64,000 nucleotides of DNA from Noviherbaspirillum sp. Root189 (GCF_001428545.1 NZ_LMHZ01000005.1:116586-180585), one strand, 5' to 3'. Counted from the first letter of the stretch, positions 37,995 to 47,964 are shown. The notes: generated by a model from the sequence alone, not told the origin. Program-made: numbers and translations.

Positions 37995-40126
37995 GTTCGC
38001 CCTCCGCGCAAAACATCCAGCGTGCCCGCTTCGGAACATTGGTTCCCGTTTTCTGCAAGAGGAACCGTCGCGGCGACCAGTGTCCCGCGCTTCTTCTTTA
38101 GCGCTCCCACTATCAACTTCCCTCCCACGATTGTCGCTCGTTCGCGCATGCCCTTTAATCCGATCGACTTCTTGCTGCGCACCTCGGCCAGCGCAACACC
38201 GACCCCATTATCCATCACATGAAGCCGCGCACGGTTACCGCGGGAATCGATGATGATGTGTACCCGGGATGCATTGGAGTGCCGAAGAACGTTGGTCATC
38301 GCTTCCTGAAATATGCGGAATAACGCAATCGTACCGGCATCGTTCAATTGATGCACATCCAGCGATGCGTCGAGCTTGCAGCGGATTTTCGTGCGTCGTT
38401 CGAAGTCACGCGTGTGCCACTCGATCGCTGCAGCGAGGCCCTGGCTTTCCAGTTCAGGAGGGCGAAGTTCTGTCGCCAGGCGCCGGACGACCTGAATCGA
38501 CTTGTCGATGGTATGGCGGGCAGACCGCAGTTCCTGCAATACTGCCTGCTGCGACATGATACTGGCTTCGGAAGCAAAGTCATCCTCCAGCAGTTTGATG
38601 TCGATCTTCGCTGCAGACAAAATCTGGCCCAGCTGATCATGCACCTCCCTTGCCAATGCGCGTCGCTCTTCCTCGCGTGCCGATTGCAGACGTTCATACA
38701 GACTACGCAATTCCCTTTGCGAAGCAACCATATTTTCTTCATTGCGCTTGCGCTCGGAAATGTCGAAGCAGGTGCCGATATATCCGAGAAATTCGCCATT
38801 CATATCGTAGCGCGGCGTCGCTTCTTCCCGCACCCAGCGGTAAGTGCCTTGCGCATCGACGAGCCGATATTCGGTCGTAAACGCGATGCGCTGATCGATA
38901 TTTGCCTGCGCTCGTTCCATTGTTTCAATATCGTCGGGATGTATTCCTTGCATCCAGGCCGTGCCGGTTTCTTGCGCGAGTGAGCGCCCCCTGAAGGCCA
39001 GCCAGGCGCGGTTGAAGAAGATGTATGACTTTGCCGTATCGGACATCCATACCATACAAGGCAACACCTCCATGACTGTATGGAGTTGATGCTCCCTTTC
39101 CCGTTTTTCGATGTCAAACCTGTTAACGCGACGGACCGTGTCTTCAAGTCTTGATCGCAATGCTTCATGAAAATCCGCCTGCGTATCGTCACTTGGCCGC
39201 ATTGGATTGAACGCCAGGACAATGTATCCGTTAGGACGGCGACATTGGACATCGCACAACGGCATGATGCAAACCTGTGTCGGCTGGGCCATGGGGAGTC
39301 TGCCCCTGGCCCAGCGCAGTACGCCTTTTGGCAAGGGCTGTGTGAGCCTGACGGGCGTCGTTACGTCTATCAGGCCTTTGTAAAAACCATCATCTTCCGG
39401 ATCAAGAAGCTCGGGGCTAAGCGGCGAGCCGCGCTGGATGCCTGCGGCGGCGACCAGTTCCATACTGGAGCAATCCGGCCTCATTTCATACCAGAGCCCA
39501 AACGGCAGGTCCTCCGCACATTCAAGCACCGTCTTTTCGAACGCCGCGTAGGCGCTATGCATGTCGCCCGCGTTTGACAGATCGTCGACCAGCATCCGCG
39601 CGACATGGTCACGCCGCTTGTGGACGAATTCTTCCGTGGTTTCCCAGACCGTGACGATTACGCCGATGACTTGCCCGGTTTCATCGGCCAGCGGGCTATA
39701 CGAAAACGTGAAATAGCATTCTTCCAGAAATCCTTTTCGCAGCATCGGGAATAGCTTGTGCTGCATGGACACCGCTCGATTGGATCGCATGACCGCGGTG
39801 AACTGCGTCTCTACAAAGTCACGGATCTCATGCCATGTTTCGGCGGTCGTTATACCGAGTGCTTTCGGATGCTTGGCTTCGCCGAGAATAGGGATATAGG
39901 CATCGTTATACAGCTGGATGAAACGCGGTCCCAAGGCAATGTAGACCGGTACTGCGCAGTCGAGCATGATGGACACGGCCATTTTAAGACTGGTCGACCA
40001 ACCGCTCGGACAGCCCAACTCCGTCTTGCTCCAATCGAACTCCCTGATGCGCGCCCTCATTTCTCCTTCCCGCAATAGAAAGCTCAGACTTGGATCCGAA
40101 GTAAAAATATTGGTATTGCAGGTCAT
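37991..40126 (-). CDS. PAS/GAF sensor histidine kinase, NarL-type
   Basis: 711 residues, apparently cytosolic: no convincing membrane segment. N-terminal PAS-like domain (about 30-175), a GAF-like domain (180-345), a PAS/PAC (365-480, with YRWVREEATPRYDMNGEFLGYIGTCFDISERK), then HisKA_3 with REVHDQLGQILSAAKID near residue 490 and HATPase (FRIFQEAMTNVLRHSNA; VMDNGVGV; IGLKGMRERA). Its stop overlaps the response-regulator start, so the two form a translationally coupled two-component pair. The signal is unknown. Confidence 0.92.
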   Translation of the reverse strand: MTCNTNIFTSDPSLSFLLREGEMRARIREFDWSKTELGCPSGWSTSLKMAVSIMLDCAVPVYIALGPRFIQLYNDAYIPILGEAKHPKALGITTAETWHEIRDFVETQFTAVMRSNRAVSMQHKLFPMLRKGFLEECYFTFSYSPLADETGQVIGVIVTVWETTEEFVHKRRDHVARMLVDDLSNAGDMHSAYAAFEKTVLECAEDLPFGLWYEMRPDCSSMELVAAAGIQRGSPLSPELLDPEDDGFYKGLIDVTTPVRLTQPLPKGVLRWARGRLPMAQPTQVCIMPLCDVQCRRPNGYIVLAFNPMRPSDDTQADFHEALRSRLEDTVRRVNRFDIEKREREHQLHTVMEVLPCMVWMSDTAKSYIFFNRAWLAFRGRSLAQETGTAWMQGIHPDDIETMERAQANIDQRIAFTTEYRLVDAQGTYRWVREEATPRYDMNGEFLGYIGTCFDISERKRNEENMVASQRELRSLYERLQSAREEERRALAREVHDQLGQILSAAKIDIKLLEDDFASEASIMSQQAVLQELRSARHTIDKSIQVVRRLATELRPPELESQGLAAAIEWHTRDFERRTKIRCKLDASLDVHQLNDAGTIALFRIFQEAMTNVLRHSNASRVHIIIDSRGNRARLHVMDNGVGVALAEVRSKKSIGLKGMRERATIVGGKLIVGALKKKRGTLVAATVPLAENGNQCSEAGTLDVLRGGRT

Positions 40127-40170
40127 GTTAATCGTTCTCTAATAGGTCTTTCTCTTTCTATCAGCCATCT

Positions 40171-43100
40171 CTATTTTGTGGAGGCTGCGGATAAGGAGAA
40201 TCTTGATGCCAGGACCTGACGTACTTTCTTGGCTAACTGTTCTTCATTGTATGGTTTGCTAAGTAGCTGCACACCTTTTTCCAGTCGACCACCGGTAGTT
40301 AGGGCATTGCGCGTATAGCCTGACGTGAATAGAATTCCGAGCCCCGGCAAAAGTCGGCTCGCTTCTTGTGCTAATTGCGTGCTGGATACAGGACCAGGCA
40401 TAACAACATCCGTAAATAGCAGATCCACGTTATGGTTGTTTTTTAACATTTCCAAACCGGCGTTCCCATCATGGGCCTCCATCACCTTGTATCCGAGGCG
40501 CGTAAGCATTCCAACGACTGTCGTCCGCACTTCGGCATCATCTTCCACCACGAGGATGGTCTCATGACCTCCAATGATCAGGCCCTGGTCTGGCGACGTG
40601 TCCGGCTCTTCCTGCTGTAGCACCCTTGGCAGATAAATCGTGATGGTAGTCCCTCTACCTGCTTCACTATCAAGCCGGATGTGTCCACCGCTTTGGGTGA
40701 CGAAGCCATAGGCCATGCTTAACCCAAGTCCGGTGCCTTCACCGGTTGGCTTGGTGGTAAAGAAGGGCTCAAATGCCTGTTCGGCTATTTCGGGCGCCAT
40801 GCCGGTACCATTGTCTGTCACAGCAATTTGCACATACTCGCCATAGTGAAGAGATGTCGACAGAGATATTCCCTTATGTCCGTGGTGAACATTCTTCATT
40901 TCAATGAGCAAGCTGCCGCCGTTCGGCATCGCGTCACGCGCGTTTATAGCAAGGTTAAGAACAACGTTCTCTAACTGCCCGCGGTCGGCAAATATATTCC
41001 ATAGTTCTTTGGTCGCTCTAGTCTCGAGTTCGATGGTCTCGCCCAACGCTCGCCGCAACAGATCATCCATTGCCTGTATTACCCGTAAAGGATTTAACGC
41101 GATCGGCTGTAGTGGCTGACGTCTGGCAAATGCCAGAAGCTGCGATGAAAGTTTGGCGCCCCGGTCTACTGCTGCCATAACACTATCCAAGCGTTTCTCA
41201 ATTGCGGGCTGGCCGGCCAGAATATGTCTGAGCAACTCAATGTTGCCCCCGACTGTCTGAAGTACGTTGTTGAAGTCATGTGCAACGCCACCGGTAAGCT
41301 TGCCCACTGCCTCAAGCTTTTGCGCATGCTGAAGTGCTGTTCGGGCTTCTTCAAGGGCGCGGGCACGTTCAGCTTCGTTTTTCTCCGCCGCCTTCCGTTC
41401 TCTGATGTCCCTGATAAATGCGCTGCCGGCATAGCCGGAAGTCTGTGGAATTCCGGCGACTGCCAGTTCGACAGGAATGAGGTTTCCAAACTTATCGACC
41501 GCATCCATTTCGATAACCTGGCCAATCACGCTTTCAACTCCGGATGAGGTAATGCGCAATATTTCAGCTCCGTGTGCCGCGCGTGCGTTTGGTGGAACGA
41601 TGAGCTTTGGCAGTTCGGTGCCAATAGCTTCGCTGGCGGTCCAGCCAAAAATCTTTTCAGCCTTCGCATTCCAGTCCGTGACACGACCTGAAGCATCCCA
41701 TGCAACAAAAGCATCGTGCGAATTTTCCAGAATCACCTGTATCCGGCGTTGCTCGATCGCGAGCCGATTGTTCGATTCGCGAAGCGCATCTTCATCCTGT
41801 TTGCGTGGCGTGATGTCGGTATGCGTCCCGATTGCACGAAGCACCTTACCGTCTGCCTTTCGACTCACCGCGGTACCTCGGGCCAATATCCATTTCCAGC
41901 TACCGTCCTTACAACGCAACCGGAATTCGTTGAAGTATCCCTGGTCCCTGCCATCAAGGAATTGCTTAACAACGCGCAATGCACGCTCTTTGTCGTCAGG
42001 ATGAATGAGCCGCTCCCACTCAGATATCTGACTCCCGATGTCCGTATCTGCAAATCCCAGCATCTCTTTCCAGCGCCTTGAATACATCATCTCGCCCGTT
42101 TCTGTATTCATGTCCCAGACGCCATCACCGGCGCCTTCAAGCGCATACTTCCAGCGAAACTCGCTTTCACTTAGATGGTGAGTCATGATGTTTGCCAGCG
42201 AGAGGGCACGCCGACGCCCTGAAGCGAGCGCCCACACCAGCGCAGAGAGCATAACGCTGGTCAGAACGCCGCCCAGTGCAATAATCGTCGGCATGGCACT
42301 TCCGAGGCGCTTTTCAAACGATGGACTTGACCTTATTTCAAGCGTCCATGGACGGCCACCGACCAGTATTCGGCGCTCCGTATGAAAAAAGGACGGCTGA
42401 TACCTTACAGTCGGCGCCGAGGCGTTTTCAAGCGAATAGTAGAGTTTTGAACGCTCTGAAACTTCGTTGCCATCATAGATGGCGAGGATAATGTCGCTGG
42501 AGCGCTCGCCGCCCAGACCTGCCATCAAGTCCCTCATCCGGAAAGGCGCCCCTATCCACGCAAACAGACTGGCTCGCCTATCCGCAATGGTCATCGTTGG
42601 GGCGCCACGGCGATAGACCGGGAAATACATGACCAGTCCAGCTTGCTCATCTTTGCCATCCTCCTGAATCAGTTTTACCTTTCCCGATGCAGCAGCCTGA
42701 CCGGTATCCCTGGCACGCTCCATTGCTTCACGGCGAATGGGATCGGTCAGCATGTCAAACCCCAAGGCGCGCAGATTCAATCCTGAGAACGGTTCAATAT
42801 GCGTAATGGATGAGTAAACAGCACGTTCGGATACCGGGAAAATTTTGTAATTTGGAAATCCTTCTTTTCGCACGGATTCTTCATGAGCTTGCCTATCGGC
42901 GCTGCGCACGATCTGCGATATCGCGATGCCCTGAATGCCTGGGTAAGTATCTTGCAGGCGCAACGATTCAACGTACAAACGAAAATCTTCACGACGGATA
43001 TCTGGTGAGCCAAGCAAGAACGCCTGAGCACCGCGCTGCACTTGTTCGTACGTCGCCATGCGCTCTTCGATATGCCGGGATGTTTGGCGAACCTGGAAGT

Positions 43101-43293
43101 CGAATTCTGTCTGGAGCGCCCCTCGAGCGTCATTTTGCGCATTTCTCCACAGGCCTATGGTGGTAAGGAGGCCGAGCAAAAAAATGAGGGCAGCCAATAG
43201 TTCCGGCGCCAGAAACATCCTGTCAGCGGAGCCTGGCTTAACGTTATCCGGCTTTCCGGCGCCAGCATCTGTTTCCTCTGGAGAAGTCATCAT
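40171..43293 (-). CDS. CHASE hybrid histidine kinase
   Basis: 1040 residues; AAGGA lies just before ATGATG, so the true start may be the second ATG. A membrane segment (about 30-48), a CHASE periplasmic domain (90-290), a second membrane segment (330-350), two PAS domains (370-510 and 515-640), HisKA with GKLTGGVAHDFNNVLQTVGG (His near 671), HATPase (DRGQLENVVLNLAINARDAM; GEGTGLGLSMAYGFV) and a C-terminal receiver (about 910-1030; Asp in LLFTDVVMPG). The AHDFNN type usually acts by phosphotransfer within its own receiver. It is 44 bp upstream of the PAS/GAF kinase. Confidence 0.93.
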   Translation of the reverse strand: MMTSPEETDAGAGKPDNVKPGSADRMFLAPELLAALIFLLGLLTTIGLWRNAQNDARGALQTEFDFQVRQTSRHIEERMATYEQVQRGAQAFLLGSPDIRREDFRLYVESLRLQDTYPGIQGIAISQIVRSADRQAHEESVRKEGFPNYKIFPVSERAVYSSITHIEPFSGLNLRALGFDMLTDPIRREAMERARDTGQAAASGKVKLIQEDGKDEQAGLVMYFPVYRRGAPTMTIADRRASLFAWIGAPFRMRDLMAGLGGERSSDIILAIYDGNEVSERSKLYYSLENASAPTVRYQPSFFHTERRILVGGRPWTLEIRSSPSFEKRLGSAMPTIIALGGVLTSVMLSALVWALASGRRRALSLANIMTHHLSESEFRWKYALEGAGDGVWDMNTETGEMMYSRRWKEMLGFADTDIGSQISEWERLIHPDDKERALRVVKQFLDGRDQGYFNEFRLRCKDGSWKWILARGTAVSRKADGKVLRAIGTHTDITPRKQDEDALRESNNRLAIEQRRIQVILENSHDAFVAWDASGRVTDWNAKAEKIFGWTASEAIGTELPKLIVPPNARAAHGAEILRITSSGVESVIGQVIEMDAVDKFGNLIPVELAVAGIPQTSGYAGSAFIRDIRERKAAEKNEAERARALEEARTALQHAQKLEAVGKLTGGVAHDFNNVLQTVGGNIELLRHILAGQPAIEKRLDSVMAAVDRGAKLSSQLLAFARRQPLQPIALNPLRVIQAMDDLLRRALGETIELETRATKELWNIFADRGQLENVVLNLAINARDAMPNGGSLLIEMKNVHHGHKGISLSTSLHYGEYVQIAVTDNGTGMAPEIAEQAFEPFFTTKPTGEGTGLGLSMAYGFVTQSGGHIRLDSEAGRGTTITIYLPRVLQQEEPDTSPDQGLIIGGHETILVVEDDAEVRTTVVGMLTRLGYKVMEAHDGNAGLEMLKNNHNVDLLFTDVVMPGPVSSTQLAQEASRLLPGLGILFTSGYTRNALTTGGRLEKGVQLLSKPYNEEQLAKKVRQVLASRFSLSAASTK

Positions 43294-43698
43294 CCTTATT
43301 GCCTACGAATGCGTTTGCCGATCAAAACTCTGCCTTCATGTGGCCAACGTTGAATTAACGACAATAGAATTCGGTAGCTTAGGCATGTTAGACAAGGTGT
43401 TTGACTAGATAGAAACCGTTTAGAAACTATTCGACCAATGGTTTTCAAATTAGTGGCTTGGTATCAAAAGAATCCGTTATTCATCAAATAAACCTGCTCG
43501 CATGCGGAAGATGACCTTCACCGCATTTGTTCTTGATGAAGATTTTGTTATGTGCAGCCTCCGCAGGCAATTGCGCTATAGCATTTTTCGCACCCATTCA
43601 CAAATCAAATAACTTCACATCACCACTTGTAATTGGGAATGTTGTTGGGCGAAGCCTATATTGTCTTCAACAGCACAAGACATTTAAAGGAAAAAGCC
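43294..43698. other. Intergenic region between divergent genes
   Basis: 405 bp. It should contain the hybrid-kinase promoter and that of the small gene at 43699. No repeat or further gene recognised. Confidence 0.4.
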
Positions 43699-43860
43699 AT
43701 GACAACTCTCGCACTCAACGCCGCTAACCGTTCTTATACATTCCTGGCAACCTTCATTGATGCGCTGGACAAAGCCGTCGCAATGGCCAAAGCCAGTCAT
43801 CACAATCGCCCAAGCGCAGAAGACATGCGAAAAGTACGTGCAATCGCTGAGACGATCTAA
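43699..43860 (+). CDS. Small hypothetical protein (53 aa)
   Basis: Starts MTTLALNAANRSYTFLATFI with TAAAGGA eight bases upstream. Continues DALDKAVAMAKASHHNRPSA and ends MRKVRAIAETI: helical, amphipathic, no cysteine. A 22-codon longer start at 43633 lacks a ribosome site. A perfect 12-bp hairpin follows at 43910. No family recognised with confidence. Confidence 0.65.
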   Translation: MTTLALNAANRSYTFLATFIDALDKAVAMAKASHHNRPSAEDMRKVRAIAETI

Positions 43861-44195
43861 GAGCAATTCTGCAGTATTGGCCTGTCGGGCCAGGAAAACG
43901 CCCGCATGTATTTGAGCAGACACGGTCTGCTCAAATTGCGTTAAAGGTAGTTTTTCGATGTCGCCAATGAGCTGGACTGATGTGCAACGGTTCGTGCAGC
44001 ACACATCAGCACGGATTCAACGTAGTCGTGCTGCACTGTGGCACGGTAGCGGCGGGCAATCACCGGCCACAAGCGCTTGAACCATGGGCAATACGAAAGG
44101 CCTTACGGTGACTAAAGCCAGTTTCGCCATCGTCGCAGTGCATTCGATTCCGTTGCCTTAGCGGTAGTCCATATCGCTTCGAAATTCGAAGAACT
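43861..44195. other. Intergenic region between convergent genes
   Basis: 335 bp between the 53-aa gene and the FKBP gene. It contains the hairpin at 43910-43936. No other feature seen. Confidence 0.4.
43910..43936. terminator. Perfect 12-bp hairpin
   Basis: ATTTGAGCAGAC, loop ACG, GTCTGCTCAAAT. It follows the 53-aa gene by 49 bp. There is no T run, so it may be a protein-binding site or a weak terminator. Confidence 0.45.
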
Positions 44196-44600
44196 TTATT
44201 GAATTCCGAGGAGTTCAACTTCAAAGTTGAGGTCCGCGTTTGGCGGAATCACGCCACCGGCTCCGCGTGCACCGTATGCAGTCTTTGCCGGGCAAAATAG
44301 TTTTGCCTTCTCGCCTACGTTCAATTTCTGAACGCCCTGTGTCCAGCACGGGATGACCCCCGACAAAGGAAAGCTGATAGGCTCTCCGCGCTTGTACGAA
44401 CTATCAAACTCGGTACCGTTCTGCAGCGTTCCCCGGTAATGGACCTTCACGGTATCCGAAGCCTTGGGACTCGGTCCTTTTGCGGTCTTGATTTTCTGCA
44501 CTTTGACACCCGAATCGAGTGTTTCAACCGCCTCATCGGCCACCGCCGCGGTGCCGGCCATCATGGTGAAGCAGGCGAACAGTATGGAAAATTTCTTCAT
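44196..44600 (-). CDS. Exported FKBP-type peptidyl-prolyl cis-trans isomerase
   Basis: 134 residues from MKKFSILFACFTMMAGTAAVA with AGGAGTTTGC before ATG; the longer frame upstream would run into the LexA box. Signal peptide about 1-21. The FKBP domain has the usual VHYRGTLQNGTEFDSSYKRG, SFPLSGVIPCWTQGVQKLNVG and YGARGAGGVIPPNADLNFEVELLGI motifs. It speeds proline isomerisation in exported proteins. The gene diverges from the LexA-box gene with 201 bp between. Confidence 0.94.
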   Translation of the reverse strand: MKKFSILFACFTMMAGTAAVADEAVETLDSGVKVQKIKTAKGPSPKASDTVKVHYRGTLQNGTEFDSSYKRGEPISFPLSGVIPCWTQGVQKLNVGEKAKLFCPAKTAYGARGAGGVIPPNADLNFEVELLGIQ

Positions 44601-44727
44601 GCAAACTCCTGTAAAAGTAAACGAGACGTAGGAGCCTAGCAGAGTGTGGGCTCTCTCGCATCGTTTTATCCACCGTCTACTTTTAGAGAAAGATGTCGCT
44701 TCCGGCACACGGAAATTCATGTCAAAA

Positions 44728-44747
44728 TACTGTATGCTTGTACAGTA
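44728..44747. promoter_or_regulatory. LexA (SOS) box
   Basis: TACTGTATGCTTGTACAGTA fits CTGT-N8-ACAG with TA flanks. It lies 54 bp before the DUF3293 gene and 127 bp before the FKBP gene, reading away on the other strand. The position favours control of the DUF3293 gene. Confidence 0.8.
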
Positions 44748-44801
44748 CAAGCATTAAACTAACACTCCGTTTTCCCCCCGTTAACCCGCCTAGCGGCGCT
44801 C

Positions 44802-45266
44802 ATGAAGGCTCTTACCATTTCGTTCACTGACTACGCAGAGCTGACTGCCCAGCAGCGTGCTGTGTGCCGCGCGACAATGTTCACCGTTCACGCACCACGC
44901 CGTCTCAGGCTCCAGGCCGGAGTACGTAATTCTGACCTGACGCAACTGCTTAGGACCCATAACGCCATAACTGCGGTTGTGGTAACGGCCTATAATCCCG
45001 CGGGACAAAAACTTCCAGCAACGAAAAACAAAGCGCGCCATGCTGCGCTTGCTGTCGCCATCAAAAGGCTTAAGCTGGCAGCTCTTCCTGCCGAACGGGA
45101 AGGATGTAACGACGCTTCAGATGAGGCCTACCTGGTGCTCAATATCAGCGGTGCCCAAGCCGAAGGCCTTCTGACTGAATTCGATCAGCATGCGTTGTTA
45201 TGGTGCAATCAGTCCAGTGCGCCGGAGCTGATGTTGCATCCACTGATGCGGCTGCAGGGGCGTTGA
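44802..45266 (+). CDS. DUF3293 domain protein, probably SOS-regulated
   Basis: 154 residues. Residues 60-150 match the DUF3293 pattern: AVVVTAYNPAGQKLPATKNKARHAALAVAIKRLKL, then YLVLNISGAQAEGLLTEFDQHALLW. The N-terminal part (MKALTISFTDYAELTAQQRA) is less conserved. The family's function is unknown. A LexA box is the only promoter-like element upstream. Confidence 0.75.
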   Translation: MKALTISFTDYAELTAQQRAVCRATMFTVHAPRRLRLQAGVRNSDLTQLLRTHNAITAVVVTAYNPAGQKLPATKNKARHAALAVAIKRLKLAALPAEREGCNDASDEAYLVLNISGAQAEGLLTEFDQHALLWCNQSSAPELMLHPLMRLQGR

Positions 45267-45445
45267 AGTACTCATTCCGGCCAGGGGTCATCTCAAATAT
45301 AAAAGCTTCTGCCGGGAAGTTGTATTAAATGATATCAAACACTCTGTCCTGCGAAACGCTTTCGCTGTTGTGGCCTGCATTGCTTCCGTGCCACTGCCGT
45401 CGGCGTCCAGACAGTGCATTGTTCACGAATGCTTCCTGCGCTATT

Positions 45446-46963
45446 TCATTGCGCCATTAGCTGGCGCAGCCGCTGACGCAGCTCGCGCTCCTTGCGCTGC
45501 TCTTGCTGCCAGTCTTCGCGGACCCCTCGCCACAGCGACACCACCATCAGGAGAATCACCAGGGTGAACGGCAGGGCGAAGACGATGGTAGCCGTCTGCA
45601 CCGCCTTGATGCCGCCAGCCAGCAGCAGGCTGATCGCGATGCCTGCGACCAGTGAGCCCCAGACGATCTTAATCCGCGCTGAAGGATTGGGGTCGCCGCG
45701 CGTGCTCATCATTCCCAATACCAGGGTCGCCGAGTCACCGGACGTGACGAAGAACACCAGCACCAGCAGCGTGGCGACGACCGACATCGCCAATCCCATC
45801 GGCATGGCGCCGAACATGGTAAACAGCGCCGTGGATACGTCCTCTTTTACTGCGGCCGCGATGGGTACGTTCTGCCAGATCTCCATGTGAAGCGCGGTTC
45901 CGCCGAACACTGAGAACCAGATAAACGCAAGCAGTGATGGCACCAGCACGGTCCCGATAATAAATTCGCGGATAGTGCGCCCGCGTGAAACGCGAGCAAT
46001 GAACAGCCCGACGAACGGCGACCATGACACCCACCATGCCCAGTAGAACACTGTCCAGCCGCTGACCCAGCTGCTCTCGCGGAAGGGCGTCATGCGCAGG
46101 CTCATGCGCACGAATTCACTGAGATAGCTACCCAATGTATTAGTGAACGTATCGATAATGGCAACGGTAGGACCCAGCACGAAGACGGCCAATGTCAATA
46201 CCGCGGCCACCACCATGTTGAAGTTGGACAGCCACTTGACGCCCTTGCTGACGCCGGTGACAGCGGAGGTGATGAACAATGCGGTGGTCACGACGATGAT
46301 GCCCACCTGCGCGCTCTTGCTGACCGGGAGCCCGAATACCACTTCCAGGCCGCTGTTGATCTGCAGAGCACCCATGCCGAGCGAAGCTGCCACGCCGAAT
46401 GCCGTTGCGATCACCGCCAAGCCGTCGAACAGGCCTGCCATACGTCGCACCGGGCGCCACGGCAGGGTACCGATGGACTCGCTGACCAGTGCGGGGCGCT
46501 GCCGCCGGTACTGGAAGAAGGCGATGGACAGCGCGACGACGCTATATATGGACCAAGGGTGCAGGCCCCAATGAAAAAAGCTGTAGCGGACTGCGGCATT
46601 GGCCGCTTCCGGCGTCGCCGATACGAGTCCGGGCGGCGCAGCGTTGTAATGCGAGATCGGCTCTGCCACGCCCCAAAACACCAGCCCGATCCCCATCCCG
46701 GCGGCAAACAACATTGCGAACCAGGCTCCCAGAGAAAATTCTGGCTCGTCCTCATCGTTTCCCAGCTTGAGGTTGCCATAGCGGCTGAATGCCAGGTAGA
46801 CCGCGAAGATGACGAGTGCCAGGGCCGCCCAAAGATAAAGCCATCCAAAGTTCTTTGTGATCGACACGAGCGCCGTATCAAATACGGCGGAGAGTGAAGT
46901 CGGTGACAGGATGCCCCAAAGCACGATGCTGAGGATCAATCCAACAGAAACAGTAAGTTGCAT
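45446..46963 (-). CDS. BCCT-family transporter (betaine/choline/carnitine type)
   Basis: 505 residues from MQLTVSVGLILSIVLWGIL with ACAGGAGA before ATG; the frame extends 43 codons further but without support. About twelve hydrophobic segments. Family motifs: GMGIGLVFWGVAEPISHY, HWGLHPWSIYSVVALSIAFF, FYWAWWVSWSPFVGLFIARVSRGRTIREF. It imports a quaternary ammonium or related compound using a cation gradient. The short charged C-terminal tail (EQRKERELRQRLRQLMAQ) may take part in osmosensing as in BetP, though it is short. Substrate unknown. Confidence 0.93.
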   Translation of the reverse strand: MQLTVSVGLILSIVLWGILSPTSLSAVFDTALVSITKNFGWLYLWAALALVIFAVYLAFSRYGNLKLGNDEDEPEFSLGAWFAMLFAAGMGIGLVFWGVAEPISHYNAAPPGLVSATPEAANAAVRYSFFHWGLHPWSIYSVVALSIAFFQYRRQRPALVSESIGTLPWRPVRRMAGLFDGLAVIATAFGVAASLGMGALQINSGLEVVFGLPVSKSAQVGIIVVTTALFITSAVTGVSKGVKWLSNFNMVVAAVLTLAVFVLGPTVAIIDTFTNTLGSYLSEFVRMSLRMTPFRESSWVSGWTVFYWAWWVSWSPFVGLFIARVSRGRTIREFIIGTVLVPSLLAFIWFSVFGGTALHMEIWQNVPIAAAVKEDVSTALFTMFGAMPMGLAMSVVATLLVLVFFVTSGDSATLVLGMMSTRGDPNPSARIKIVWGSLVAGIAISLLLAGGIKAVQTATIVFALPFTLVILLMVVSLWRGVREDWQQEQRKERELRQRLRQLMAQ

Positions 46964-47518
46964 GAAATCTCCTGTAGCGAACGGGATGCGCGAAGCGTGC
47001 AGCCGTCGATGAAACTGATTGCGATGGCGCAGTCGCGTGCCTTTGGCAAGCCTACCCAAGCGCATGCCTGCTGTAATGCAACTCGGGGGCACCTTAATGA
47101 AAGCTTATCTTTACCATGCCGCTTGACGGCTGATATGCATGGCCATCCCTGCAGCCAAGCCGTTTATGCCGCTACCTGCTGTTCGAGATAAAGATCGATG
47201 TACAGGTCAGTGCACCTTGACAGGTATGAAGGATGTCAACGCTGAACTCGCCGTTCTTGCCGGTGGCGTTCTTGGGTGATTCCATTGACAGTGCTTGAGG
47301 CACGATGGGTAAGCGCCGGCAGAAATAAAACTGCATCCCGCTCAATTTTTAAAAACAGGCCGCGACTGTACCGCGATTCCCTTATGTGAAACTTAAAGCG
47401 CGTCGCAGCTCAGCAGGGAGTTTGAGGAGTATGCACGCTCTTCGGTGCCCTGCCACTGCGTGACAGATGGGCGCCTTTTTTAACGTTGATACAACGTCAT
47501 TTTCGTGACAGGGAAATC
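46964..47518. other. Intergenic region upstream of the BCCT gene
   Basis: 555 bp. The left part should hold the transporter promoter. I looked for a riboswitch and saw no convincing one. No gene with a ribosome site until 47519. Confidence 0.4.
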
Positions 47519-47626
47519 ATGCGGGCGTTTGGCGAACTCAGTGTGCCTGATGCGCCGTCGGAAATGCAATACGAGATTGGCAAACGTCGCGCCATCTACC
47601 GTGCAATGAGTCAAGCGATTCAGTAA
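47519..47626 (+). CDS. Small ORF (35 aa)
   Basis: Starts MRAFGELSVPDAPSEMQYEI with AGGGAAATC upstream and ends RAMSQAIQ. Hydrophilic, no cysteine. Support is the ribosome site and the lack of anything else in the stretch. Could be spurious. Confidence 0.35.
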   Translation: MRAFGELSVPDAPSEMQYEIGKRRAIYRAMSQAIQ

Positions 47627-47867
47627 CTAGTGGGGAGGAAGACTTCAGTCTTTCTCCTTTTTAAAGCAGGCTGTGATACTCAGTGGATAGTTACCAACAT
47701 ATAAAGTGAAGCCTTAAAGAAGTCTAACATTGCCGCTCATCAGCCATTATCGACACCGTCCTATGCGTTGGTTTGACAGGCCTTAAAGGCAAAATGCATG
47801 TGTCAAGGCAGTGTGCAGGCCGTTGCCGCGACTGGTATCCTATGCGCTGGTTGTAAAGGTATTACTT

Positions 47868-47963
47868 ATGCTTTCCGATGTCTTGACGCTGTTGTTTTCG
47901 GGTTTGGGCTTGTGCGTGGTCGCAGTCATTGTCGTCGCGATTTTATATTGGTTGAAAATGTAG
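47868..47963 (+). CDS. Very small membrane protein (31 aa)
   Basis: Starts MLSDVLTLLFSGLGLCVVAV and ends ILYWLKM: one hydrophobic helix with a short cytosolic end. AAAGG lies nine bases upstream. Similar in style to the 33-aa membrane peptide at 25651, but not obviously homologous. Confidence 0.45.
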   Translation: MLSDVLTLLFSGLGLCVVAVIVVAILYWLKM

Positions 47964-47964
47964 C

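Noticed and set aside
46964..47518. Riboswitch upstream of the BCCT transporter
   Set aside because: No recognisable conserved core of known classes, only scattered short hairpins.
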